From assembly GCA_030601885.1 (NCBI GenBank), contig JAUWAU010000011.1, forward strand, positions 124,001 to 188,000: a DNA stretch of 64,000 nucleotides, in the 5' to 3' direction. Made by a program: the position numbers and the translations under genes. The notes beneath the pieces are model-generated. The model saw only the letters and a program-made list of their open reading frames with translations. It searched no databases and was not told the DNA's origin. Source of the stretch: Armatimonadota bacterium (lineage in GTDB: Bacteria > Armatimonadota > Zipacnadia > JAUWAU01). Below, piece after piece: positions 35,430 through 44,163 of the stretch; the first letter of the stretch is position 1, and each line of letters opens with the position of its first letter.

Positions 35430-38400
35430 ATGAGACGGCATGGAACGATGACGGTCGGCTGTGGGCTTGCTGTCGTGGCCCTCCATTTCGTGGGCGCGTT
35501 GCCCGGTTGGGCCCAGCGGTCGGAGGCGGGCGCCGAGATCGAAGCGCGTCTGTCGGCGATCATGGCGGAGATCAACAGGAAGTGGAACGACCACGGGCAG
35601 AAGCTGGTCACACGGGTGGAAGTACTCCCGGTCGATCTCGATCCCCTCGAGCCTCCGCCAGGTTTCAATGTTCCTCCGAGCGCGCGCAACGTCGTCATCC
35701 GCGACGGCATCTACTACCGCGACGGCCTACCCACGTTTCTGTTCGGCGTGGAGGGGCGCATGTATGACGGGGCATGGATCAACCGCATGCTGGGCCTGGA
35801 CCTGTTCTGCCAGCACGCGGGGATGGTCTGGTGGCGCTCCGCCATGGAGGTGCGGGAGTCGCCCGGGCCGCGCGGCGGCGTCAAGCTCACCGTGTCCTTC
35901 CGCCCGTACCCGTGGGCCGGCATCCTCGTCCGCGAGGCCCTGCGCGGGGGCACGCTATGGGCCTGCGACTACTACCTGGTGAAGCGCGGCGACTTCAACC
36001 TCTTCTTCAAGCAATACCATTTCGATCCACCCTTCTGGAGAGGCGTCAAGGACCACGACCGAGGGACGGGGCACTTCCTCGATCTGCACCTGGAGAATCC
36101 CGACGCTCTGGCATACTACACCTCGATGTATCGCCTCGTCGGGCAACTGCTGAGGCCGTATCCCGTCTTCCACCACGAGCTGGTGAACGAGGTGCGCTAC
36201 AACAGCTACTGGGTGGACAACATCGTGCGCTTCCAGGAGCTCATGCGGCGCAAGTACGGCACCATCGAGGCGGCCAACGAGGCCTGGGGGCGGGAGTACG
36301 GGGACTTCTCGGAGGTGATCCCGCCGCTGTCGGTCGATCCGGGGAGCTTCGCGTGGACGGGCCCTGAGGGGGAGCGCTTCCCGAAGAATCTTTGGGCCGA
36401 CTGGAGCGCCTTCATGGCCGAGCATGCGGGCGAGATCTTCCGGCAGCTACGCCAGGAGGGGGAGAGGGCGTTTCGCGGCGGCTACTTCACCATCCAGAGC
36501 CCTTACGTATGGGGTGATCGTCAGATGCTGCCGTACGTCAAAGTGGAGGCCGAGGACGCGTACGGCCACGAGGCCTTCTTCCATCCGCATCCGCAAGATG
36601 CGCCCGGGAGAGAAAGCTGGCCCGTCGTCTGGGCCCTCATGGACCAGCAGTTCTCCAACGATCTGGCGCGGAACGCCTCGCCCGACAAGCCTATCATCAA
36701 CCTCGAGGCGCCCTTCTTTGTCCGGCCGCGCTACGCCGGCAGCTTGTATGGCGTGAAGGAGTACAAGGGCCCCGCCGGCCCCAACGCCGTGCGCACGTTC
36801 TTCTGGCATCAGCTCGTGCACGGCGTCTCGGGCAGCGTGATCTCCTACTTCTACACCAACGAGCGCAGCGACGGTGGGGAGAGCGTCTGGGATCCGAGGC
36901 TCATGACGCGTGAGGCCGTCCGCGAGATCGCCCGCGTGCGGGCCGAGATACGGGACCTGGCTCCCATCGTCATGCCCCGGCCGCGAATCCGGGGCAAGCT
37001 CGGCATCGTGTACTCGTACGAGACCGCCCGTGAGGAGCGAGGGCGGCCGGACTTCCGCAAGGAGACGATGCAGGCCTACGCCGCCGCGGTCCTGACGCGC
37101 GTTCCCGTGGACATGGTCACGGCGAGAGACATCGTGGCAGGCAAGGCGGCGCGCTATCCCATCGTGTTCCTCAACCACTGCATCCGCTTCCCCCGCGAGG
37201 GGCTGGAGAAGCTCGTCGAGTACGTCCGGGCGGGCGGGACGCTCATCGTGAGCTTCAACTCGCTCCAGTACGACGACACGGTGAGGCCGCTGGACACCGA
37301 GGGGCTCCTCGGGGTTGCGCGGGAGCAGTCGCTGAGCGGCCGGCCGCCGACCGGCGAGCTGCGCGCGCTCGGCCTGGGCGAGATAGATCCCGCCTACAGC
37401 CGAATGTGCAGCCCGCATACCGGATACAAGGCGGAGCTCAAGGGCGCCGAGGGCATCGGCAGCTCGCCTCAGGGGCCGCCGATGAGCGTCTTCCGGCTGG
37501 GCGAAGGTCGCGTGTACTACCTGGCGTGGAACCTGCCGCACGAGGTCCTTCGGCAGGCACTGTCCTGGATCTGCCGCCAGGTCAACGTGGAGCCGATGGT
37601 GGATGTCCAGCTCGAGGATGGGGTCGAGGCGGACTACGTGGAGGCCCATCTGCTGGGCCGCGAGACAGAGGGGAGATACGTCGTTTATGCGCTGAACTTT
37701 GGCGGCGGGCCGCGCACGGCACGGCTGATACCGCTGCCACTGGCGCGTGCGAACCAGGACCGATACCTCGTCCGAGAGGTGCGTTCGGGTCAGTATCTGT
37801 CCGCAGACGGCGGACACGCGCGTGAGCCCTGGACGGCCGAGGACATGGGCAGGGGGATTCCGGCGTCGCTGCCGTCCGAGGATCCGGAGATATTCCTCGT
37901 GGAGCGGGCCGACTTGAGCCCACTGGAACTGGGCGGCTTGACGGCTGAGCAGGAGGAGGTGCTCTCGTGGGCCTGGCGCGACAGCCCGCCATCGAAGTGG
38001 CGTATGCTCGTGGACGGGTACCACGTCGCCGAGTTCCGCGTCTCGAAGCCGAAGATGCCCACGGCGGTGAAGGCTCTCGAAGACGCCGGCTGGGAGGTGA
38101 ACTCTCTCATCTCGCGGCTCGGCGAGGAGGTCGAGACCTTCTCGGGCAACGGGATAACCACCGAGAAGCTCTCGGGCTACCAGGTGCTGATGCTCTGCGG
38201 GCTGCGACACGGCGGAAGCGTCTGGCGCAATGAGGAGCTTGCGGCACTCCGCGAGTTCGTCCGCACCGGTGGCGGACTGTTCGTGTGCCTCAAGCGCGAC
38301 TGGCATTTCGATTATCCCGCCTACGAGGACATTCAGCAGTTCAACATCCAGGACGCGGGCGGAAGCATCTGCGATCCGTCCAGTTGCATCCTCGGTGAGC

Positions 38401-38732
38401 CGATTTACGTGGGATTCCGCGATCCCAATTCCCATCCGACCACGGAGGGAGTGCGCCTGCTGCAGAGCACCGGAATGCGCCCGTTGACCGTGGAACACCC
38501 GGCGGCAAAGACGCTTTTCGCCTCGGAGGAGAACGCCAAGGCCATGGACCTCTGGGGCGAGATGCGAGATGCGCAGCGGGCTCCGGTCGCCGTTGCGCTG
38601 GAGGAGGGGAGAGGGCGCGTCGTGGTCGTGGGCGCCGACACGTGGCTGAGACCCGATGAGCTGGCGATGGGCGACAACGAGCGCTTCTTGCTGAACGTCG
38701 TCGAGTGGCTTGGACGCAGGCGTGGCCACTGA
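35430..38732 (+). CDS. Secreted GH42-like beta-galactosidase-type protein
   Basis: A 1100-residue exported protein from ATG 35430 (signal peptide with core VGCGLAVVALHFVGALPG). The N-terminal part is a GH42-like TIM barrel: YPVFHHELVNEVRYNSYW with the Asn253-Glu254 pair typical of clan GH-A acid/base residues, GTIEAANEAWGREYG typical of GH42, and Glu426 in IINLEAPFF as a candidate nucleophile. A flavodoxin-like trimerisation domain follows (RYPIVFLNHCIRFPREG, LVEYVRAGGTLIVSFNS), then beta domains, and a second GATase-like domain (LSGYQVLMLCGLRHGG, LREFVRTGGGLFVCL). The final domain contains a four-Cys segment. Its promoter region is the tandem repeat array. Confidence 0.82.
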   Translation: MRRHGTMTVGCGLAVVALHFVGALPGWAQRSEAGAEIEARLSAIMAEINRKWNDHGQKLVTRVEVLPVDLDPLEPPPGFNVPPSARNVVIRDGIYYRDGLPTFLFGVEGRMYDGAWINRMLGLDLFCQHAGMVWWRSAMEVRESPGPRGGVKLTVSFRPYPWAGILVREALRGGTLWACDYYLVKRGDFNLFFKQYHFDPPFWRGVKDHDRGTGHFLDLHLENPDALAYYTSMYRLVGQLLRPYPVFHHELVNEVRYNSYWVDNIVRFQELMRRKYGTIEAANEAWGREYGDFSEVIPPLSVDPGSFAWTGPEGERFPKNLWADWSAFMAEHAGEIFRQLRQEGERAFRGGYFTIQSPYVWGDRQMLPYVKVEAEDAYGHEAFFHPHPQDAPGRESWPVVWALMDQQFSNDLARNASPDKPIINLEAPFFVRPRYAGSLYGVKEYKGPAGPNAVRTFFWHQLVHGVSGSVISYFYTNERSDGGESVWDPRLMTREAVREIARVRAEIRDLAPIVMPRPRIRGKLGIVYSYETAREERGRPDFRKETMQAYAAAVLTRVPVDMVTARDIVAGKAARYPIVFLNHCIRFPREGLEKLVEYVRAGGTLIVSFNSLQYDDTVRPLDTEGLLGVAREQSLSGRPPTGELRALGLGEIDPAYSRMCSPHTGYKAELKGAEGIGSSPQGPPMSVFRLGEGRVYYLAWNLPHEVLRQALSWICRQVNVEPMVDVQLEDGVEADYVEAHLLGRETEGRYVVYALNFGGGPRTARLIPLPLARANQDRYLVREVRSGQYLSADGGHAREPWTAEDMGRGIPASLPSEDPEIFLVERADLSPLELGGLTAEQEEVLSWAWRDSPPSKWRMLVDGYHVAEFRVSKPKMPTAVKALEDAGWEVNSLISRLGEEVETFSGNGITTEKLSGYQVLMLCGLRHGGSVWRNEELAALREFVRTGGGLFVCLKRDWHFDYPAYEDIQQFNIQDAGGSICDPSSCILGEPIYVGFRDPNSHPTTEGVRLLQSTGMRPLTVEHPAAKTLFASEENAKAMDLWGEMRDAQRAPVAVALEEGRGRVVVVGADTWLRPDELAMGDNERFLLNVVEWLGRRRGH

Positions 38733-38773
38733 AGCCAGGTCTCCGTGGGCCCAACGTCTGACAGGGGGAGAGC

Positions 38774-39493
38774 ATGATGGTCATCAACTTCCATGAACAT
38801 CCGCGCGACGGCGTGGGGGAGCAGAATGCACGTCTCGGCATCGATCGCATGGTGTTGCTGGGCGCGCGTGACACGAATGATCTCGTCTGCGATATGGCCG
38901 AGCAGGAGCCGGCACGTTACATTCCCTTCTACCGGGCCGATGTCAACGACATTCCAAAGTCCTGCGACGAGCTTCGTCGGTACGCAACCGAACGCGGTGC
39001 GCGCGGGGTCAAGTTCCAGCCGTTGAGTCAGTATTGCTTCCCCAACGATCGGAAGCTATATCCCTTCTACGAGATGTGCCAGAAGCTGGGCCTCATCATG
39101 TTGTTCCACGCGGGCGTGGTCGCCTTTCCGGACCACCGGGTCCGATTCGGCAACCCCGTGTTTGTAGACGACGTTGCGTGGGACTTCCCCGATCTCAAGA
39201 TCGTCATCGCGCATTTGGGCGGCAATTATTCCTTCGAGGCGTTGGTCATCTGCAGCAACCATCCCAACGTCTTCATGGACACGGCCTACCTGCACTTCTT
39301 CTGCGATCGCTCGCTGCCACGCGTGGAGCCCATTGACGTTATCAAGCGCGCGGTCGAGTTCTCCGGCGCGGAGAAAGTGCTGTTTGGGAGCGAGAGAGTG
39401 GAACCGCGGCTGATCATCGAGTCGGATCTGCCCCCCGAGGCGAAAGAGCTGATCCTTTGCGGTAATGCGCGACGGCTGCTGGATGAGCTGTGA
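38774..39493 (+). CDS. Amidohydrolase-2 family metal hydrolase
   Basis: A cytoplasmic TIM-barrel hydrolase or decarboxylase of 239 residues. Metal-site residues can be read: His7 and His9 (NFHEHP), Lys80 (GVKFQP, position often Lys/acidic), His112 (LFHAGV) and His147 (IAHLGG). The final position, normally Asp in a GSDxP-type motif, is Glu207 here (FGSERVEP). ATG 38774 and 38777 are equally possible. It is followed 43 bases later by a second amidohydrolase-2 gene of the same layout, so the two probably act in one pathway, perhaps on aromatic or lactone products; this is inference. Confidence 0.82.
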   Translation: MMVINFHEHPRDGVGEQNARLGIDRMVLLGARDTNDLVCDMAEQEPARYIPFYRADVNDIPKSCDELRRYATERGARGVKFQPLSQYCFPNDRKLYPFYEMCQKLGLIMLFHAGVVAFPDHRVRFGNPVFVDDVAWDFPDLKIVIAHLGGNYSFEALVICSNHPNVFMDTAYLHFFCDRSLPRVEPIDVIKRAVEFSGAEKVLFGSERVEPRLIIESDLPPEAKELILCGNARRLLDEL

Positions 39494-39536
39494 TATCCTG
39501 CGATCCGCTGCCAGACAACCAGCATAGGAGGTCACC

Positions 39537-40367
39537 GTGCCACCCACGAAGATCATCAACGTCCATACCCACATCCATCCGCATCAGGACATCGACGCTC
39601 GCGTGAAGCTGTGGCGCGAATGCGGCGTGGTGAAAGTGTGCGTGCAGGTGAGCCGGCGCTCGCACGGCAACGATGCCCTGCGCCAGTGGATGCGGAAGTA
39701 CCCCGACATCATCCTGGGTTTTGGCCGCATCAGCCTCGAGCCGCCCATCGATCCACCGGAGCAAGTGGATCGTCTGAAAGAGCAGGGATTCACCGGGCTG
39801 AAGTTCATCGGGCCATCGTATCCGTACGATGACGAGCGCTACTATCCCCTGTACGAGCGCGCCCAGGGGCTCTCGATGCCCATCCTGTTCCACACGGGCT
39901 TCCTGTCCATTGCTCCGGACGACGGCCCGCGGGGCATATCGCAGGACAAGATGCGCCCCATGCGGCTCGACACTATCGGGCGCGCCTTCCCGGATCTCCG
40001 GATCATCATGGCCCACCTGGGCAATCCGGAGTACAACGTTGGATTGTCCGTGATCAGGGCGTTCAAGAACATCTACGGGGAGTTCTCCGGCGGAGGTGGC
40101 TCCAAATGGCGCGAGACGACGCTGCGGAAGGTCTTCGCGTCGCTGCCGGGCGCCGACATGCAGGATCCGGAGCAGAACCAGGCGCTGGAGTGGTTCACCA
40201 AGCTGTGCTTCGCCACCGATAATCCGGAGCCGCCCGTTTGGATAGAGCTGAGCCAACGGCTCATGGACGAACTCGAGCTGCCGGAGGACCTGCAGGAGCG
40301 CTTCTGGTGGAAGAACGCGGCGGAACACCTGGGACTGGCGGATGCGCCCGCGGCCGATGTGCTATAA
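39537..40367 (+). CDS. Amidohydrolase-2 family metal hydrolase, second copy
   Basis: A 276-residue relative of the preceding gene, starting at GTG 39537 with AGGAGG seven bases upstream. It keeps the complete metal set: HTHIH (His10-His14 region), Lys89 (GLKFIGP), His119 (LFHTGF), His150 (MAHLGN) and Asp218 (FATDNP). It is longer than the first copy, with an inserted Gly-rich loop (GEFSGGGGSKW). Substrate unknown; amidohydrolase-2 members include decarboxylases and lactonases. Confidence 0.85.
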   Translation: MPPTKIINVHTHIHPHQDIDARVKLWRECGVVKVCVQVSRRSHGNDALRQWMRKYPDIILGFGRISLEPPIDPPEQVDRLKEQGFTGLKFIGPSYPYDDERYYPLYERAQGLSMPILFHTGFLSIAPDDGPRGISQDKMRPMRLDTIGRAFPDLRIIMAHLGNPEYNVGLSVIRAFKNIYGEFSGGGGSKWRETTLRKVFASLPGADMQDPEQNQALEWFTKLCFATDNPEPPVWIELSQRLMDELELPEDLQERFWWKNAAEHLGLADAPAADVL

Positions 40368-40397
40368 TGGTCCTGGATGTTGGAGGAGGCCCCAACC

Positions 40398-40631
40398 ATG
40401 GCAGCCACCAGGTTCGAGCGCATTACGGTTGATCCCGAGGTCATGGCCGGGAAGCCGTGCATTCGCGGGCTGCGCTTTCCCGTCTCGCGGCTCCTGGGGC
40501 TTCTGGCGGCAGGACAGGACGCCGAGTCGATCCTGGCCGAGTACTCCTACCTGGAGCCCGAGGACATCCAGGCGGCACTTGCCTACGCGGCTGCCCTGGC
40601 GGAAGAGGAGGTCATCGACTTCGCCCGATGA
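40398..40631 (+). CDS. DUF433 antitoxin-like protein
   Basis: DUF433 proteins are small winged-HTH-type antitoxins often paired with a DUF5615 PIN-like toxin. The 77 residues contain the family pattern (ITVDPEVMAGKPCIRGLRFPV, SRLLGLLAAGQDAESILAEY, LEPEDIQAALAYAA). ATG 40398 is preferred over 40377 because GGAGGAGG lies nine bases upstream. Its stop overlaps the start of a very short reading frame that looks like the head of the toxin. Confidence 0.85.
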   Translation: MAATRFERITVDPEVMAGKPCIRGLRFPVSRLLGLLAAGQDAESILAEYSYLEPEDIQAALAYAAALAEEEVIDFAR

Positions 40632-40687
40632 GGTTCCTCCGCGATACGTCTATGTCGGCCGGTGTGCCCCGCCGGTGCGTCATCTAG
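40628..40687 (+). pseudogene. Truncated DUF5615-like PIN toxin start
   Basis: The ATG overlaps the DUF433 stop (ATGA). The 19 codons begin MRFLRDTSMSAGV, which resembles the first strand of DUF5615/PIN-like toxins (usually MRFLxDxNVS), then hit TAG where full-length partners continue for about 100 residues. The end of a convergent esterase gene (40680) lies immediately after, so the toxin body appears lost. The assignment rests on a short stretch and on the usual gene order. Confidence 0.5.
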
Positions 40688-41618
40688 TGCCACCCCCGCG
40701 AAAGTGCCTCTCGAGAAACTCCGCCATCCGCTTCAGGGTCGGCTCGTACCACGGCGGCCGATTGAAGAAGCCGTGCCCGGCGCCGTCTGCCTCGAACAGC
40801 TCCGCCTCCACGCCGACCTCCTGCAGACGCTTCTGCATCCGGACGCTCTGCTCGAAGGGCACTGTTTGATCCGCGCTGCCGTGCAGCAGCAGAAACGGCG
40901 GGTCGGACTTGTCCGCGTACGTGATGGGGGAGGCCTTGGCGTACGCGTGCGGCATCTCCTCGGACGTGCCGCCAATGAATGCCCCGATCTGCGGCACGGC
41001 CCTTTTCGCCTTTGCCATGGCGGCGAAGTCGAATACGCCGTTGAAGGGGATTACAAGATTCACGCGGCTGGAGAATTCGGCGTGGCCGCCTGTGCCCTCC
41101 AACCCCGCGCCGGCGTCGGCCGTTGCGACGAGGGCAGACAGATGCCCTCCGGCGGAGCCACCGGCGGCCGCGATCCGATCCGGATCAACCCGCAGCTCCT
41201 CGGCCTTGGCGCGCATGAAGCGCACGGCGCACTTGGCGTCCTCGATGGCCGCCGGGAACTTCGCCTCGCCAGAGAGCCGGTACTCGATGCACGCGCAGAC
41301 GTAGCCGTTTGAGGCGAGATGCAGCGACTGCGGGCGGAACTGTCCTCTGTTGCCGCCCTTCCAGCCGCCTCCGTGGATGAATACGACGGCCGGGCGCTCC
41401 GCCGCGTCGTTCTTGGGCAGGTACAGGTCCAGCTTCAGCTCGCGTTCGCCGCCCCTGCCGTAGACGACATCCTCACGGAGCTCGACGTTCTCGGGGATTT
41501 TGACCTGCGCCATTCGCCCCTGTCTCCTTTGTTCCGCTTGTGCAGCGGCCAGATGCGCTCCGAGTAGTGTCGCTGATACCAGCCCGGCAACGCTGCAGCT
41601 CCAACATAGCCACTTCAA
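40680..41618 (-). CDS. Secreted alpha/beta-hydrolase (BD-FAE/HSL-type esterase)
   Basis: A 312-residue exported esterase. It has the oxyanion motif HGGGW (82-86), the nucleophile Ser155 in GGSAGG, Asp250 (HGSADQTVPF) and His282 (GAGHGFF), a complete catalytic triad of the family that includes feruloyl and acetyl xylan esterases. The signal peptide is KWLCWSCSVAGLVSATLLG ending near AAAQA. TTG 41618 is the start, with GGGAGGG upstream. In this genomic setting it may trim esters from plant or algal polysaccharides (inference). Confidence 0.9.
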   Translation of the reverse strand: MKWLCWSCSVAGLVSATLLGAHLAAAQAEQRRQGRMAQVKIPENVELREDVVYGRGGERELKLDLYLPKNDAAERPAVVFIHGGGWKGGNRGQFRPQSLHLASNGYVCACIEYRLSGEAKFPAAIEDAKCAVRFMRAKAEELRVDPDRIAAAGGSAGGHLSALVATADAGAGLEGTGGHAEFSSRVNLVIPFNGVFDFAAMAKAKRAVPQIGAFIGGTSEEMPHAYAKASPITYADKSDPPFLLLHGSADQTVPFEQSVRMQKRLQEVGVEAELFEADGAGHGFFNRPPWYEPTLKRMAEFLERHFRGGGTR

Positions 41619-41634
41619 GAGCGTCGCCCTCCCT

Positions 41635-41690
41635 GTGTGGGGCAGGCTGCCAGCCTGCTACCTCCGTAACGTCGCAGGCTGTCCCACAGG
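41635..41690. repeat. Palindromic REP-like sequence between esterase and membrane protein genes
   Basis: GGGCAGGCTGCCAGCCTGC and GCAGGCTGTCCCACAGGC form a long imperfect stem, related in composition to the 29-bp units at 35163. On the minus strand it lies directly after the stop at 41691 and may serve as a terminator. Confidence 0.5.
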
Positions 41691-42353
41691 CTATTGCTCC
41701 ACATCCTCGGCCGTCGGCCGGAGTTTGCCGCGAACGATCAGCACGCCCTTGTGCAGCTCGAGGTCCTGCAACTCGAAGCCGGCGGCATCGAGGCGCTCCT
41801 GAATCACCCGGCCGGCCGTCCTTGCCACCTTCTTGCGCACGCTGCCCGGTAGGCCCAGCTTGCCGGCTCGCCCGCCGATCGCGTGTACGGCGAGCCGCCC
41901 ATCGCGGATCTCCGGGCGCACTTTGATACGCACCCGCACCGGCACGACGAACCCCATCTTCGTCCGCACGCTTGCTTCCGCGAAGCCCTCGCCGAAGGCC
42001 ACTCGCGGATGCTTCAGGCCCCTGGGCAGCGCCAGCTCCTTTTCGTGCTCGACGATGTAGGCGTTTACGTCGGCGTCGGTGAGTCTGAGCGCCACGACCG
42101 GCCTGACACCGCGGAGCACGCGCGCCTGTGCGGCCTCGGTAGTGGTGATGGCCTGCTCGACGCTGCTCGGGCCGCTGAGCGTGCGCTGCCCGTATGCCAC
42201 CAGCTCCTCGGGCGAGGAGAAGAGCATGCTCAGTACGATGATTGCGGCAACGACACCTATGAAGACGGCCACAAGACAGCCGAGGCAAAAACCGCGTCGC
42301 CCCGCCCGCTTCGCCAGGCCTGCCGTCTCACGGTCGGCTTCTTCGTCGGCCAT
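41691..42353 (-). CDS. Membrane-anchored protein, possibly lipid-binding (LmeA-like)
   Basis: A 220-residue protein from ATG 42353 (GGGAGA upstream). One N-terminal membrane helix (about 24-50, GCLVAVFIGVVAAIIVLSML) is followed by an extracytoplasmic alpha/beta domain with alternating strands (VVALRLTDADVNAYIVEHEKE, VRVRIKVRPEIRDGRLAVHAI, GVLIVRGKLRP). The pattern of a LTDxDVNAYI segment and paired beta strands is reminiscent of LmeA/DUF2993-type lipid-binding proteins, but no firm assignment is possible. It has its own promoter region, with nothing of note in the 343 bases upstream. Confidence 0.6.
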   Translation of the reverse strand: MADEEADRETAGLAKRAGRRGFCLGCLVAVFIGVVAAIIVLSMLFSSPEELVAYGQRTLSGPSSVEQAITTTEAAQARVLRGVRPVVALRLTDADVNAYIVEHEKELALPRGLKHPRVAFGEGFAEASVRTKMGFVVPVRVRIKVRPEIRDGRLAVHAIGGRAGKLGLPGSVRKKVARTAGRVIQERLDAAGFELQDLELHKGVLIVRGKLRPTAEDVEQ

Positions 42354-42696
42354 GGTGATCTCCCCGTCCACTCGTCATTCATTGTCTGTGTTCGCTGTCC
42401 GTGTGGCTCGCGCCTGCTGCCGGGTCCTGGAGGCCGGTCCTGCAATTGGCTTGACAGCCTGGCGGAAGCGACAGTTGCGTGTCCCTCGTTGGCTGGAGAC
42501 AAGAGGGGGCACTGCGCGGTGGCACGTACGCGAACCCGCAGGCTCACGATCGCCGGGCCGCCTGCCCCCATGGCGCAGTCACACTGAGAGACTGCAGTGC
42601 GTTTCAGCAAACATGGTCCGGTGTGGGAGGGGATAGAGCCTGATGCACTCAGGCGGTGCGTGAGGAGCAGAGCAGGCCAGTGTGCGCGGCCTCTTC
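42354..42696. other. Intergenic stretch, nothing recognised
   Basis: 343 bases between two minus-strand genes. I see no ORF with coding character, no terminator with a T-run and no repeat shared with the rest of the window. Confidence 0.5.
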
Positions 42697-43539
42697 CTAC
42701 CGCCCCGCACCGAAGGAATGCCTGCGTTGCTCGAGCCTTTTCTCGATCTGTATCTCCGCCGCTACGACACGTCGCACTTGCCTGCCTTCGAGCGCCTCGC
42801 GACTGGCCGTGTAGGCGTCCACGTCTCCGGGGTTGCCCATTGCCACCAGCACGACATCCCCAGATGCCTTGATGGGCAGTATGCAGTGCTTCTCGCACAG
42901 CTCCGTCGGCAGCAGTACTGCCGCCGCGGGATCCACGGGGTACCGCTCCAGGTCAACCGCAAGCAAGCCCGTCTGGGCGGCCACGGCCTGCGCCAGTTTG
43001 TGCGGATCGACCGTTCCGGTTGCCACCAGGATACTGCCCAGCCGATGACCCGTGCGGAGCTGCTGCTGGAGCGCTCTCTCGAGCTGCCCTTCGGTGATAG
43101 CCCCGCGCTCGAGCAAAATCTGCCCAAGCTGCTTGGACCAGTCCTCTGGCGGGCGCCTGGCCGCCGTACGCTGCGCAGGCGCCCGAGCCCTCTTCTGCGG
43201 CGCTGAGTGCGACGGCTTCGCTCCCGTACCGTCTTTGCCTTCCGGAGCGCGCGGGAGCGTTAGAACCGGCTTGCCACGCTCCCTGGGAGTGGGGGACGCA
43301 ATTGGATGGAGGGCGCTGAGCCGGCCCGAGATCTCCCGCCAATGCTCCTCTTTGCCACCGGCGTTGAGGAACGATTTCTTGATGGCAAAGACGTTCAGAG
43401 GCTCTGTGATCTTCCTGCCCAGAGCACCTGCCTCGCTGTGCAGCAGATCCAGGTATCCGTGTCGGCTCAGATGTCCCAGCTTCTCACCGTACCAGCGCTC
43501 TGGCGTTAGCTGCCCGTTTCCCGGAAACTCCTTGTTCAT
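42697..43539 (-). CDS. MshEN (GspE N-terminal) domain protein, likely c-di-GMP binding
   Basis: A 280-residue cytoplasmic protein. Residues 137-160 and 166-191 are two copies of the MshEN motif (LGQILLERGAITEGQLERAL; LGSILVATGTVDPHKLAQAV), the tandem element that in MshE-type proteins binds cyclic di-GMP. The usual second half of the GspE N-domain follows (YPVDPAAAVLLPTELCEKHCI, LPIKASGDVVLVAMGNPGD). There is no ATPase domain, so it is a stand-alone sensor or adaptor rather than a pilus motor. Residues 1-65 form a separate helical domain and 80-130 a Pro/Arg-rich linker. A 14-bp palindrome (GAGAC-N4-GTCTC, 43628-43641) upstream could be an operator. Confidence 0.83.
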   Translation of the reverse strand: MNKEFPGNGQLTPERWYGEKLGHLSRHGYLDLLHSEAGALGRKITEPLNVFAIKKSFLNAGGKEEHWREISGRLSALHPIASPTPRERGKPVLTLPRAPEGKDGTGAKPSHSAPQKRARAPAQRTAARRPPEDWSKQLGQILLERGAITEGQLERALQQQLRTGHRLGSILVATGTVDPHKLAQAVAAQTGLLAVDLERYPVDPAAAVLLPTELCEKHCILPIKASGDVVLVAMGNPGDVDAYTASREALEGRQVRRVVAAEIQIEKRLEQRRHSFGAGR

Positions 43540-43758
43540 GTGTTGTTCGTGCCTCGGTCGGCGGCGCCCCCGCGATGCGAGAGGTATGAGATGCCGAGGC
43601 TTCCCGCTAGTATTCTGCCCCGCTCCTGAGACGACTGTCTCTCACCGGGGTAAAGTTTGTGCTAAACCTGGGTGACAACTGGACGACGGGGACGGCGATG
43701 GTCGATAGATGATGCGAAGAGATACCGCCGTGGGGAAGCGACGCTGTGCCCGGGCCTT

Positions 43759-44157
43759 TCAGTCTGTCGCTGTCAGCACCTTGAGGCCGGGGACCTGCTT
43801 GTATTGGCGCGGATCGGTGGTGAGCAGGGCGAGGCCGTGCCTGAGGCACGTTGCCGCGATGACCAGATCGGTCGCCGGCATTGCGACGCCGCCTGCTGCC
43901 AGCCGCGCCGCCTCCGCGCCGAAGACGCGGCACGTCTCCTCGTCGAGCGGCAAGACGGTGAGTCGCCGCCGGAGCCCCTCGACGGCCTCTCGGCCTCGCT
44001 CGGCGTCCGATGAGATCAGCGCACCGAAGTACAGCTCCGCCAGCGACACGAATGCTGCGGCCAGGCCTCGGCGCTCCCGCCGGCGGACGGAGGCCACTGC
44101 AGCCGGGTCGCCCTTGAGCAGGCTGACGAGGAAGCTCGTCTCCAGCAGATAGCGCAT
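43759..44157 (-). CDS. vapC: PIN-domain ribonuclease toxin (VapC-like)
   Basis: A 132-residue PIN endoribonuclease. The acidic active site is readable: Glu6 (LLETS, where Asp is more usual), Glu41 (SLAELYFG), Asp97 (MPATDLVIAATC) and Asp115 (LLTTDPRQY). VapC toxins cleave tRNA or rRNA and are held by an upstream antitoxin. The upstream gene, seven bases away on the same strand, is not a standard VapB but a zinc-ribbon/HTH protein. Confidence 0.9.
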   Translation of the reverse strand: MRYLLETSFLVSLLKGDPAAVASVRRRERRGLAAAFVSLAELYFGALISSDAERGREAVEGLRRRLTVLPLDEETCRVFGAEAARLAAGGVAMPATDLVIAATCLRHGLALLTTDPRQYKQVPGLKVLTATD

Positions 44158-44163
44158 GGTTCC

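Noticed and set aside
36447-38729. 760-codon minus-strand open frame opposite the GH42-like gene
   Set aside because: Shadow of the plus-strand gene, which carries clear GH42 motifs.
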